Origin: Brachionus koreanus | Lineage: Eukaryota > Rotifera > Eurotatoria > Ploima > Brachionidae | Direction: 5' to 3' | Length of the DNA: 64,000 nucleotides | NCBI GenBank assembly: GCA_016987375.1 | Contig: PJRA01000016.1 | Coordinates: 197,800 to 261,799, forward strand | In this document: one piece after another, positions 47,096 to 59,046 of the stretch | Layout: the number at the start of each line of letters is the position of its first letter | Numbering within the stretch: position 1 is the first letter of the stretch | The notes under the pieces: generated by a model | Told to the model about the DNA's origin: nothing | The model's input: the letters and a program-made list of their open reading frames with translations, nothing else | The model's database searches: none | Program-made: the position numbers and the translations under genes

Positions 47096-49429
47096 TTTGA
47101 TAAATGTATATTTTTATTTTTTACAAATGAAAAGCTCAAAAACAAAAAAAATAATTTTGCTAGAATGAGCTTTTGCAAATGGTATAGTTTTTTTTTAAAC
47201 AAATTAAAATAAAGAAATTAAAATTCCTAATTATTTACCATTTTCTGATCATGAAGAATTTTTCGACAAATTTTTTTCCTCCGCAAAATTGTCTCTGTTT
47301 ATCTTCCACATTATTTGTTTTTAATTGATTTCTAAATTAAAATAAAACTAGACATTTGTGCTTATAAAGTCAAATTTGTTCAAGAAGTATCTCTATTTTT
47401 CAAAGTTTTTTTTTATTTAATTTAATTAGATTTTTAAAAAGTTTATATCTAAATTATTTTATTTTTTTTTTAATTTGAGTTAAAAAATATTTTGTAAAAA
47501 AATTGATGTTTTAGCTAATTAAAAGTAAAATTATTTATCACTAGCTATTTTTACAAAAATTAGGTTCTCAATTTTTATCTCAGCAAATTTTATATTTTTT
47601 CCAATAAAATTAAACAAAGATAATTTATTTAATTTTTCAATTAAAATAAGTTAAGATTAATATCTTTATTTTCTGACGCATAATTTTTTTATACTTAATT
47701 TGATAAATTTCATTTAGGATTGACGCCTAATTTTGTCTTAAAGCTAATTAAATTTATGATTTTTTTTTAAATGGCATTAACGTTCAACAATGCTGAACGA
47801 AATATATCATTTACCAAATTGCAATCAAATTCGAAAATTTTGAAGAAATAGACGAAAAAAAAAAGAGTTAATTAATGATGATGACTCATATAAGAATTTT
47901 TAAGAGATATAGGAAATAGAACTAGCAAAAAATCCGTGATAGATGAAATGAAAACCATCCTAGAAGAAAAAGACAATATAGAAAATTTGGCGGCCAAAGC
48001 AAGTGATAGGATAAAGCTTGAAAACAAGCTTAACAAAGAAGAAAGCAAAGATGGAACGATTGAGTTAATTTTTAGAGAATCAAGGGAAAAAAAAGAAAAA
48101 TCCTAGAACTACTTCTCAAATCATATTAAAAAAAATTTTATTTTTACTATTTTTAATTTTCTATTTTTTCTTTTTTTTAATAAAACAAGAGCTTGTTTAC
48201 AGCATCAACTGGTTGATTGTGTTTGATTGACTTAAAATTACATGCAGAGATCTGACGATCAATTAAGTGATTATTGAAAAATGCTGAAACTTTTAATAAA
48301 TTATGTGTAAAATGCAACGTTTTATTAAAAAATAAAAAAGGGTAAACATTTTATTTACAAAAAAAATTATTAGTTAAATATTTTTTTTTTGTAACCAAAT
48401 TCGAATAATTTTTAAATAATAAATTATTTTAATTAAAATCAATTTTAATATAAAATTTAAAAAAAAAAAACTAATTTGACAGAGTTTATTGACCATTTTA
48501 GGTTTAGAATCCATTCTTTCTTCGCCATATCAAGTGACTTAGCATTAACAAGAATATTAGTAAGTTATTTGTTAAAGGCAATATATTATCTTACTATTTA
48601 AAAATCAATGTGTGAAAATCCTAGAAAAAAAAATTAGTATGAAAGGGATAGTTTTCCCACGCTTATTAAGAATGAAAGGATTAGTAATCCCGCTAATCTT
48701 ATCAGGCCTAAAAACACGCTTTTTACCATCAAGATATTTATTCAATATCCTTATTGATTATTTATTCAATGTTTTATTTTGTATTACCTAATTTGGAATC
48801 ATTTTTCAACCATGATAACAAAAATTTTACATTTAGTGAAATTTTCAATAAAATAAAAATTAAAATGAAATAATAAATATCTTTCACAAATTGATATATG
48901 AGAAAAAAAATAGATAAAAAATAAAACTTAACCTAATTTTTTTTTTTTACTCAATTCTTCTATTTATCGAATTTTTATTTTTGAAAATTTTCTAATTTTA
49001 TTTTTGTACACGACCGTCAAAAGGGTCAAGTTTTAAGGCGGTCATATTCTTTTTTTTTGAATAAGAAAATTATTTATAAATTTGCTAGTTGAGCAGTATT
49101 TTTCTTAATAATTTATTTTTGGAAATTTTAATTTATTAAAGTATGAAGAATTTTTGTTTTGCTTGTATTTGAATTTCACAATACCTATACATATGTATAT
49201 TAGCATACAATCTAAGAATTACCCGACTAACTCTAGTTCTCTGGGTTACATGAAATGTCACACACATGATGCAAAATAACCAGAAAGTACTGCATTTGGT
49301 TTTGACGTCATTGTAAAAAATTTTTAATTTCATTCAAAAAAAATATATTTTGTTAAGTCTTTATTAAATTTGTCGGTTATTAACAAAATAAGTCATATCA
49401 AAATAGAATTAGTTAACTATGATATTATC
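47096..49429. other. Intergenic stretch, 2.3 kb
   Basis: Upstream of the CK1 gene and downstream of the small membrane protein gene. Apart from the orphan frame at 47894-48106 it is A+T-rich and holds no tRNA or clear repeat end. A frame at 49136-49333 (-) has no recognisable features. Confidence 0.5.
47894..48106 (+). other. Orphan 70-codon open frame, lysine/glutamate-rich
   Basis: The plus strand is open from 47894 to the TAG at 48104-48106 and reads a charged, helical-looking peptide (for example VIDEMKTILEEKDNIENLAA and KLNKEESKDGTIELIFRESR). Its G+C content and codon use are richer than the surroundings, so it looks like a remnant of real coding sequence, perhaps a lost gene or a transposon ORF1 piece. 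No start codon in a good place and stops just upstream. I do not recognise it. Confidence 0.35.
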
Positions 49430-50120
49430 TTAGTATTTTATTGGGTTATAGTAGTTATCGTTTGGTTGCACTACTTGGTAAGTCGCTGTAACTTGAGGGT
49501 TGTTCATTGGATATGAGTTTGCCACTGGCGTTATTGGATAAGTGTTGACATGGCATCCGGTATTCAAAGGCTGAAAATTTTGTCCATATGATTGATTAAA
49601 AGGATAGACCACAGGCGATCCGTTATAGCCTATTACTCCTGCCCTTATTCGCTTCCCTTTTATTTTGAATGACATTAAATTAGAAAAAAAAATTAATTAT
49701 TTAAAACTTCTATTCATTTTTTTGATAAAAACTATCAGAAATATGGTGAATATTATGCCAATAAACGTTATAACCCCAAATCTAAGTTAAAAAAATTTTA
49801 TATTTATCAAGAACTTTCCCAAATATTAATTTACACAATGTAGGGCCAAAATATGATAGTGGAATCAGTACAACAGGCTTCTCTAGCACTATAAGCTGTC
49901 TTTCTACAACAGCTTGATAAGCATCTTGAAAAAAAATTATTTAAAAATAAGAAATTTAAGAATCGAATTTACCTTGTATAGCGAGTTTGGCCACTCATTC
50001 TATATGAACAAGTTACAGCTTCAGAAAACTGAATCAATTAATTGATTACAATTTAGAATAAAAATTCTTAAATACTTTCATGAGTTGGACTGAAAAAATT
50101 AAAGCTAAAACTTTAAACAT
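49430..50120 (-). CDS. Small Cys-rich, single-pass membrane protein with Tyr/Pro-rich tail (Shisa/CYYR1-like)
   Basis: Five small minus-strand exons join in phase (492 nt, 163 aa): 50120-50076, 50028-49973, 49924-49835, 49781-49708, 49656-49430. Exon 1 encodes a signal peptide (MFKVLALIFSVQLMK). Exons 2-3 give a short extracellular part with six Cys, including CLSSCCRK and EACC. A hydrophobic segment FGVITFIGIIFTIFLIVFI spans exons 3-4, followed by basic KKMNR and RKRIRAG, a stop-transfer signal. The last exon is a cytoplasmic tail rich in Tyr, Pro, Asn and Gln (VVYPFNQSY, TYQVVQP, NYYNPIKY). This architecture is like Shisa or CYYR1 family proteins, which act in receptor trafficking, but the Cys spacing is not an exact match. 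The consistent phases and domain order make it convincing as a gene. Confidence 0.72.
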
Positions 50121-50696
50121 TTTGAAAAAAGTAATGTCTAAGTGAACATTTATGAAACAATTTAAATATGTAATATTATTGATTTTTTTTTTGTTAATTC
50201 CTTTTTTCTTTAAATATTAAGTGTCATGGAGACATGTAGTCAATATTGTAAAGTTGACTGGTAAAAAAAATTTTTTTCAAAACTTATTTCGTCAATTATT
50301 TACCATGATTCATTTGAGTGTAAGAACAGTGAATTTTTTTTTTAATATAAACTATCAGTTAAAAAGATAAATCATCTAACACAGCTCTATTTGATTAAAA
50401 AGCTTTTTTCAAGCATAATTGAGCTAATTTAAAAAAAAATAAATATTTTCTTATTTTATCTTTTATTAAAAAATGATCCAAAAAAAAGCAGTATTTTTTA
50501 TATAAAATAAAATTTTATTTAATAAACTAGTTGTTTAATTTCATTTTATTGTTAGCCCACCCTTGTCTAGAATATGCATACAAACCTTTCATACATCAAA
50601 GAGAAAAAAATAATTATAAAAAAATCATTAAAAAGATAAAATTTTTTACAATTAATCTAAATTAAAATAAACTTTTTGTATTTTAAAATGTTTCAA
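50121..50696. other. Intergenic between RIF1 and the small membrane protein
   Basis: 576 bases of A+T-rich sequence between two minus-strand genes; no supported feature. It should hold the RIF1 3' end and the promoter of the downstream gene. Confidence 0.5.
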
Positions 50697-53600
50697 TCAT
50701 TCTTTTACTAGCTTTGATTCGATATTAAATCGAATAATCTCTTGACTAGATGTGTACAAATCAGACATGATACGTCTGTTTTTGTCCATTTTGCGATTGA
50801 AATCAAGCAATTCATGGACACTCATGGCAGCAAACTGGCCACTTTCGGTCATTAGTTTCATCTCGTTCTCATAGCATGCAAGCATGCAAGCCAGTCTGTC
50901 TGCAAAATCAGCTTCAACCTTACTAGACTCAATATCCATTTTAATTTTTTCGCCAACACACTCTATGCTCGTGTCGAGTGCTGCAACTTGTTCCATTTTT
51001 TCAAGTTTTTCCATTTCTTCTTCCATCGAGCCCATGGTGACTAGTTTTTTGTCTTCTTTGGCAAATAAGTCTGTGCTATTTTCTTCAAAATTTTTTATCA
51101 AACTGACATAATTGTCGTATTTGGGACATCTCAAAGGCAGTGTATTTATCTCGTTTGAGCCAAGCGAACAAAAATCGCCCACTGTCAAAATGTTTTTATA
51201 TTTAAAGTATTTAAGTGAACCTAATTTCTGCATATACAAGCTAGTGTCAACTTTTTCAAATAAAATATCAATGGATAATTTAGAATTGCGCAGTTTATCG
51301 GCTATTTTAAAATCACTAATTCCCTCCATGAGAGATATGGTTTTGTTTGTAGACTTTGGTGACTCGTAATTGGGAGTCGAAACAGGCAAAGAATTGGAGA
51401 GGCCAATTTTACTTTGTGCTATTGGCGACTCGGTTTTAGACTGCATTTGCTGTTGAATGATGCTTGAACGTTGGCTCATTACTCTATTGGTAGATATGAA
51501 GTCCAAAAACGAGGCTGAACCTGGCGAGTTTTGAACATTGGGCGCAGATTTTGAATTTGGAGTAGTCGGTGCCGACTGACTTACGGCCGGCTTTACAGTC
51601 TCACTATTGTTGGGAATAACGAGGCTGGAACTGACCGGATTGCTTGGGCTTGGTGCATTTTGTATTGGATTTTTGTTTCCAAAATAAGGTGATAGCACTA
51701 TTTTAGCTTTGTTTTGTACTCTTGGCGTAGAGCGAAAAATTGATTTTCTAAAATTTGGCTCAATTTCTTCGATGCGAACTGATTCACAAAAACTAACACG
51801 TCGTTTGCCAGGCGTATCCAAATCGAGCGGAATAGCTATCTCCGATTGATTCATCATCTTTTTCTTCAATATGCTCGTTGTTGGTGTGTTGTTTAGCTTG
51901 TGTATTAGATCCTCAGTGGTTTTAACTGACTTAGTCGGCTCAGTTTCTGTTTCTTCGAGCACCGAGTCCAATTTGGTTTGTGGTGTTTCTGCTGCGTGTG
52001 CGCTTTTTTCCATATTTTCTTCTGTTTTTTTCTTGTCGACCAAAATGGACAATGGCTGATCGTCCTCATCATCGCTAGTCTTTACTGATTCATTCATGGA
52101 CACGTCATTGTTTTTTTCATCAATCAACTTGGCTGATTTGTCCTGTTTGTCCAATTTTTGTCTCGTTTCTTCGGATTGTTTGGCAACTGAGTCATCAATT
52201 GAACCTTTTTTAACTAAATTTCTGTATTTTAACAAAGTTTTTCTAGCTTGTTTGGAATTCTTGGCTATTTTTTTCGACTTTTTCAACAATTTGCCCCTCA
52301 ATCTAAGCATTTCAATATTGCTTTTCTTTTTTTTTAAACCATCTATTTTATCAATTAGACAATCGCCTAGCTTTTCAACATGCTCACTCACAGTCTCACC
52401 ACTCTTGACCTCAATAACTTGTATTTGCTTGCTTGGATTCAATTTGCTATGAAACTTGATCACCGGCTCGCTAGATTGCTGCTGCTGCTGTTGTTGTTGT
52501 TGCTGTTCGCCAACCAAAGCCTTGTACTGAAATATAGCCATGGCAGATTGATCATTCATTTTTTCAGCAGGCGGGTGTTCAATAGTCTGCGTGTTGGTGT
52601 CCTCGTCCATGACACTGCAACTCAGCTGGCTGTCTACATCTACTGGCTGTAGTTCCATGGGCACAAATGATTTGTTTTTGCGCGCCTCCTTCTGATGTTC
52701 GGTGAGAGGCTGTTTTGATCTGAGTGTCAGACTACGTCTGCTTTTCAATTCTGGTTTGCTTATGGCGACAAAGTCTTTGTCTGGTTGCTGATCAATTAGT
52801 CCATTTAGATCAAGTTTTCGCTTTGAATTGTGCTTGAGAGAGCGTGGAGAGGCTTTTGGCGCCTTGTTGTCCGGCGTGCGCACTGCCTTTGAAGCCGAGG
52901 CCGACTGCTGTTGTTGCTGTTTGAAAAACGAGTTGCGTCCAGCTGGCGAAAAGACAAAATGGGCTATTGATATAGACGAATTAGACTCTGTTTTTAAATT
53001 TTCCGGTGTATTCTCTTTTTCTTCGTTAATCTCAGCCTCTTGTACAATAAAAGTGCTTGTTGTATTGTTGGTATTTATGAGATCAAGTGGCTTGAAGCCT
53101 GGCAAAGATAGGACTAGACTGTTTGGATTTTTTTTCTGCACCATTTCCTCTTTTATGTCCAGAAATAAATTCTCAAGACGCTTGGTGTAGTTGAGCGACT
53201 GGAGGGTTGACTTGCCAAATGTGGCGTTCCATGCTTGTAGAATTTTTTGTCTTGGACCTGATTTTGTTGTGTAGTTTAAAAGCGAGTAAAATACTGGCTC
53301 AAATTTATCAAGTAAAATTGAGTCGAATTCGTGAGCCGAGTAAATTTTTGCCAAAGTGTTTTGAATTAGTGAAGACAATTGGAGTGAAAATGTGTCGAAT
53401 AGATCGCTGGACTTTCGGCTAGAGTTAAATTGAATAGAAGCTTTTTCACTCGAGTATTTAAAGTGAGAATTTAGATGGGAATGGGTTAGGTTGTGAGCTT
53501 TTGGAACAGTTTCTTGTTTGCTAAGCCAGTTAAGCTCGGCTAAACACTCGACAGATTGACCAAACGAGATTAACAAGTTGTTCAGAGTTGAATTACGTTT

Positions 53601-56600
53601 TGTGCGGGTGAACAAACAGCTTAGCTGTTCGACTAAAGTGATTAATACTTGAACTGGTATTTTGCTCTCTTTGTCAACTTTGGCATCGGTTATTTCGAAA
53701 TTTTGCTCCTTTTTTAGCTCAGAATCGAGCTCTTCTTCGCTTAGTTTTGCTGCTGACAAGTTATTTGTCTGACATTTGATTAACCAAAAGAAAAGCTTTA
53801 TCTGCTGTTGTATTAGCTCGATGAGATCGGACGGAAAATTTATTTGACTCGGTTTAGCCGATATGAAAGTGCCAAGTGGCTCGCCAGTTTGATTTGGCGC
53901 TTCGCCGAACAAATCGAACTCGAACACATTCTGCAGTAAGTTTAGTGTTATCTGGCCTTGTAGCTGGAGTATTTTAAGCGTGTTTTCAATCATGTACAAA
54001 GTGGGCAGTTGTGGACACTGACTTGCAGGTTGGTTGCTGCTTTCGTATAACTCTTGCCAGTATTTGTTCAAGCTGTGTGTCAAACTGAACTCTGATGTCT
54101 TCTTATATTGTTGAATTAGTGCTTGAAAGAGACTGGAGCACCAATTGTTGGCTGATAATTCATCCGTTTCGTTCACTTTTAGTCTGTTTTGCTTTAACAA
54201 GGCTGCGAATTGCTTTGCTATGTTCGAACATGAGCTCAATACTAACTTCAAGTCACTCTTTTTAAAAAGAAGAATTTTTTTTTTAAATTTTAAATCAAGT
54301 TAATCAAGTCAATTTGTCCGTAATTTTTCTGAGGAATTATTTTTTCAATCAAGTCAAATGTTGTTATTAGATCAAAATCTAGTTTTTATTTTTAATTTTA
54401 AAACAGTGATATATTTTCATGCTGACAATGAGAAAATAATGTAAACAAAAAAAGGTAAATTGTTGAAAATCTAGATTTTTGTAAAAAATATTTTAGTAAC
54501 GAAACTAATAAACTACATTGACTAAATTGTTTAATATCAATTTTTTATAAATTTGAATAAAAAAAATGAGAAATTAAAAATTAAATTATCTTTTTTTTTT
54601 TTTATTGAAAAAATTAAATCTATTAAAAATATAATTGAAGTCAAAAAGAATTAAAAAATTTATGAAGCTGCGAGCATTTGGCTTTATTTTATTTAATTGT
54701 AAATTTTTTTTACCCTTTTTATTTTAAAACTGAAATGTATTTTAATTTTTTTTTAAGATTAAATTTTTTTACATTAAAAACTAAAACTAACTTGTACGCT
54801 TTTTACTCCTTTCCCTTTCGTTACCTCTTCTCAGGATTTACCTTAACCTTAAGGGAAGGGGGGTTATTTTAGGAGCAATCTTAATTAAAAGCAGAGAAAT
54901 TTTCAGAAATTTTAATTTTATACTAATTAATTTTAAGTTTTTCTGACCAAAAAATAGAGATAAAGATTTAACAAAACGAAATTTTAGAAAGCGTTAAAAT
55001 TAGTTTTAGTTTGTATTGTAAATATATATAAAATAATATTTTTAATTATTTTTAATTCCTTTTTTATATTTTATTTTAAAAAAAAAACAAAACTAAATTG
55101 AATGCTTTTCAAATGATTTTTCTAACTCTTTGCTAATTCAATTCTAAAAAGTTTTTTAATATGATAACTTGAAATATTGGTACTGTTACGTCATTATCAG
55201 CAAAAGCAGAAAATAGTTAAACATTGAAATTTGTGGTAAACTATTTAAAAAAAATCTTCTAGAAGAACAGTTTTTCAGACCGATAATTACTTGTGATGAA
55301 AAGTGAATCTTTTTTTGAAATTCACAAAGAGAAGTCAATGTTTGGACCCTTCTAAACCAGATCAGCCAGTGATGAAAAGAGGACGCTTTGATAAAAAAAG
55401 TCATGTTGTATGTTTGATGGAATTTTCAATGAGGAAAACACTTTAAACTGGTTCCAGACGATCGTGGTCTAAATGCTGAACTTTACATTCAATTAGAAAC
55501 ATGGTTTATATTTGAAGATTAGCTAACTTTTGTTTTTTTTATTGATAAATAAAGAGAACTTAAAAAAAATCCAAAATTATTTGACTTCAAAAATTTCTTA
55601 TTTATCAGATAGTACAACGATCAATTTATTAAGAAAAAAATGATTAAAATAAAAATATTTTTGTACTTAAAATTTTTCAAAATATTTTAAAATTTTATTT
55701 AATTTCAAATTTTTTTATTGTACAAAATGAAGTGTAGTGGGAAAGGCAAAATAAATTGAAAAAACAAAAATTGCCTCAATGGATTCTATATTACAGTCTG
55801 TTAAATAAATTGACTAATTTTTTAAAAAAATTTCTACTTACTTCTTGAATATCGAGAATTTTAAAATGACTAAGAGGGAACAAAATACAATTTGTGATTA
55901 ATCCTAAATTGTCTTCAGTAAGCTTAAAAATAAAAAAAAATTATTATTTTTGTTTACTAAAAAATTTTCTTTAAAAAATTACCTTTAACTTAATAGATTT
56001 ATTCTTAGCTGATTTTAAGTATTCGTAAAATTTGGTAGTCAAATGGATCCATTGATACAAATCGGCAATCTCCGTATGAATTTCCATTAATTCGAACAAA
56101 AACCTAAATTCAAATAGATACACATTCAGGTCATCTTCATCACTGGCCAGCATTAAATTAGAGCTTTTTTTCATCAATTTCAATAGATTCGACTTGATGT
56201 CACTCTTATTGCTATAGTGCTGTTTGTAATTCTCTCTAACATGATACAAAACCAATCTTGACATTGAAGTTATAAATTTCTAAAGAGAATAAATTAATTT
56301 TTAAATATTTAAATAAATTTTTTATCGCACATTTTCATTATTTTTATTATTAACTACAAAGTTATTGACAAAATCAATTGAATTGGAGACAAAAAATTCC
56401 TGATACTTTGACAACAAATTAGCATTGATATCAACTTGTTTAGGACTAGAATTCTGAAGCTGACTTTCGACAATCATGGCATCATCAAACGGCTCATTTA
56501 AAATTTTAAATTTCAAAATAAATGATAAATGTTTCCAAGTGTCCAGAATTAGCACACCGTCGTTAGTTTGATTTGATTTATTAGTCATAAATATGTCAAA

Positions 56601-58155
56601 AAAATACTTCATTAAAATTATCCATATGCAGTAATCGTTTACCAATTCTTCAAGACTGTAGTTAACACTATTTTTAGCTTAAAAAAGAGAAAATAATTTC
56701 TTATCAATAATAATTTCAATTTTTTTATTAAATTACCAAAAACAAGTTTTTGTAAAAATTTTTCACTTTGATTTTTTAGCTGATCGCTAAAGATCAAACA
56801 AACCAACATTTCTGAGCCGATTTGAATCAACGACTTAAAGTCGTGTTCGCATTCTAGTCTAGAAGCAAGAATTTTTTTCACTTTTTCCTCGCGATCTGCA
56901 TCGTCTTCGTCATCTTTAGAAATTATTTTAAAAAATTAACATTTAGAAAAAAAAAAATAAAGTAATTTAAATCAATTGAAAAAAATTAATGTTTTGTTAA
57001 AAATTAACAAATAACGCACTCCTACTTGACATTCAACTAAATTAATAAATCTTGATTTTCTGAGTAGAAATAAAATAAATAATCTGTTTTTGAAGAAATC
57101 TAAATTTTAATTTAATAACCTGTTTATTTTAGCAAACAAGACACACACACACACAAAAATTAGTAACAAAAAAATTAAACGATTAAGAAAAACTAGATTT
57201 TAAATTAAACACTCACAATTGTATAATCCATTTTCGATCATAAAGCTATTCATTCCGAAACTGTAGTTAAAAAATGGTATTAGAACTTTGCCAGAATATT
57301 TAGGCAATTGTTGAGCTAGATTTTCAATTAGACACATCCAGGACAAAAGCTTGGCCCTACACACTAACTCGTCTTTGTAGGTTTTGCATTTGTTCAACAA
57401 AGGCATAAGAATAAGACTGAATTTTTTGGCCTTTAGAAAAAACTCTCTGTCTAGAGCAAAATTTTTGATCAGTGTTTGCCAACAGTCATACGACTGCGAT
57501 TTTATTTGATTGCTTGTGTTCTTAAACCCAAATTCCAATATTTGCAATAAAGGGTTTATGACACTCAAATTGTAGTGCAAAGCCTTAAGTTTGAATTTAA
57601 AAAATTTTTTTTTTTTTTTCAATTTTTCAAATTACTTTTCCAAGTATGTCTATAATCATGTGTACTAATTTGAGTACAAAATCAGCATTTGACTGAAACA
57701 TTTTGGTTACTTTTTCAAAATAGGATTTGTCAAGTATATTTAAAATATTTGGTTTAACTTGATCAAAGTGTTCTATTTGGTGGGCAAACATGGCCAACGA
57801 TTCCAGAATTTTGAGAGCCAGCTCGCTCTTGCGATTAGCCAATTGGCTAGTGGAGCCGGCCGACGCTCGTTCCAAACACATGCCAAACAGTTTGTCCAAA
57901 TGCTGGTTTATGTATTCGCTGTCCAGTTTTATGTCCAAATTTTTGCGCTTGGCCAAGCGCTCACTGTCCTCTAGCTTGATGTCAAACTCTTGTCTAAGCA
58001 GACTAAGACAAAAAATAAAGCAATCAGTTAGAACTTTTTGTTTTTTAGAGTTACTCGAGGAATTCCTTTAGCGAGTAGACGTCCTCGTTGCCAGGTCCTT
58101 CGCTGAGCATGTCCGCTATGGACGCTCGTTTCGAAGAGCTCGGTTGATTACTCAT
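50697..58155 (-). CDS. rif1: RIF1, replication timing and DNA-break repair factor
   Basis: Eight minus-strand exons join in phase (5298 nt, 1765 aa): 58155-58055, 58002-57636, 57583-57217, 56913-56737, 56677-56331, 56279-55983, 55922-55842, 54257-50697. The N-terminal half is helical HEAT-like repeat; LLQILEFGFKN and SYDCWQTLIKNFALDREFF match the best-conserved part of animal RIF1. A long disordered middle has a poly-Gln tract and KRKLDL-type basic stretches. PP1 phosphatase docking motifs occur in the animal order, SILK (51864-51875, residue about 1374) then RVSF (51789-51800, residue about 1399). A C-terminal block near residues 1595-1645 (ILTVGDFCSLGSNEINTLPL, then RCPKYDNY) is the conserved CRII-like domain. 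RIF1 brings PP1 to chromatin to oppose DDK, delaying late origins, and steers break repair. The last intron (54258-55841) contains a mariner relic. The protein is shorter than vertebrate RIF1. Confidence 0.92.
52474..52508 (-). repeat. Poly-glutamine tract in RIF1
   Basis: Ten Gln codons, mixed CAA and CAG, in the disordered middle of RIF1 (GEQQQ...QSSEP). Likely length-variable. Confidence 0.9.
55185..55505 (+). mobile_element. Mariner-family transposase relic
   Basis: In the RIF1 intron, on the opposite strand, the plus strand keeps recognisable mariner blocks in nearly one frame: a stretch ending EEQFFRPIITCDEK (the first catalytic Asp region, usually T-G-D-E-K-W), and later KKVMLYV, WNFQ and KLVPDDRGLNAELYIQLE (the W.G..H.ELLP...N...Y block, with a catalytic Asp/Glu region). 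Several in-frame TGA stops and at least one frame break show it is dead. No inverted terminal repeats were found near it, so only the middle of the transposase remains. Confidence 0.8.
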
Positions 58156-59046
58156 AGTTTTTGTATTTTATTTTCAATTTTAATTCAAATGTATCAGCGT
58201 GTATAAAAGTTGAGAAAAAAAAAAATTTTTTTTCAATTTTATTTCAAAATGCATAGTTTTAAGCTTTAAAATTTGGCTAGATATTTAAACAAGCGCTCCA
58301 AGCTACCTTAACCTAAACATCAAATATTTTATTTTGAAAATTTTTTCTCTACAACAAAAAAAATTCGCACCAATTCACTCTGATTTAAAGTGTGATAAAA
58401 CTCTTTTTTTTTTCTAAATAAATAAGTTTATCATTTTTTTAATATATAATAAATAAATAAATTTTAAAGCATAAATGTTAGAAATTTTTTTTTTCACTCT
58501 TTTAAATTAGATGAATTTTAAGATAATAGTTAATAATTTACGTAAAATAAATTTTCTAAGAAATAAAAGTTTTTTTTTGTTATTTTCAAGTAATTTTTTT
58601 TTGAATTAGATTTGTGCGGATTTTTGCATCGTCACAAGACGCCATCATCATCAAGGTGCATTAAAATTTGATTTAGTGAAAAATTAAAGGTTTCTCTGAA
58701 ACAAAAACTGGTTTAAAAAATTTTTCATTTAAAAACAGAGTATCACCAGGATCTAACTTAGTGCATTTGAATCTAAAAAATTTAACTAATTTATTCATCA
58801 AAGTAAATTTGACCGCCGAATAATTGAGCAAAAGTTAGAAGAGAAAAATATTTTCTTATCATAAGCAAAAATAATTTCAAGTTTATTACCCAAATAAATA
58901 AAAGCAAATTGATAATTTATTTAGGTGTCTTATAACAACAGATTTTTAGGACCAATTTATTATTTTAGATTTAGTCTAATAAAATAATTTTTTCTCTCCT
59001 TTTTTTTTTCTTATGTATCGTTTTTAAGCTCATTTTAAAATTCAAA
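58156..59046. promoter_or_regulatory. Divergent intergenic region between RIF1 and the Na+/H+ exchanger
   Basis: An 891-base interval between two start codons that point away from each other, so both promoters and 5' leaders lie here. It has a somewhat G+C-richer patch at about 58615-58670. No specific factor site can be named. Confidence 0.45.

Noticed and set aside
50884..53422. Plus-strand open frames across the long RIF1 exon (for example 52096-52452 and 52828-53190)
   Set aside because: They are antisense shadows of the RIF1 coding exon; the minus-strand frame is 1187 codons long and carries RIF1 motifs.
55185..55505. Idea that TGA might encode Trp in this genome because the mariner relic has TGA at Trp positions
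   Set aside because: Intact genes here use TGG for Trp and several end in TGA (cryptochrome, DOCK), so TGA is a stop; the relic is simply decayed.
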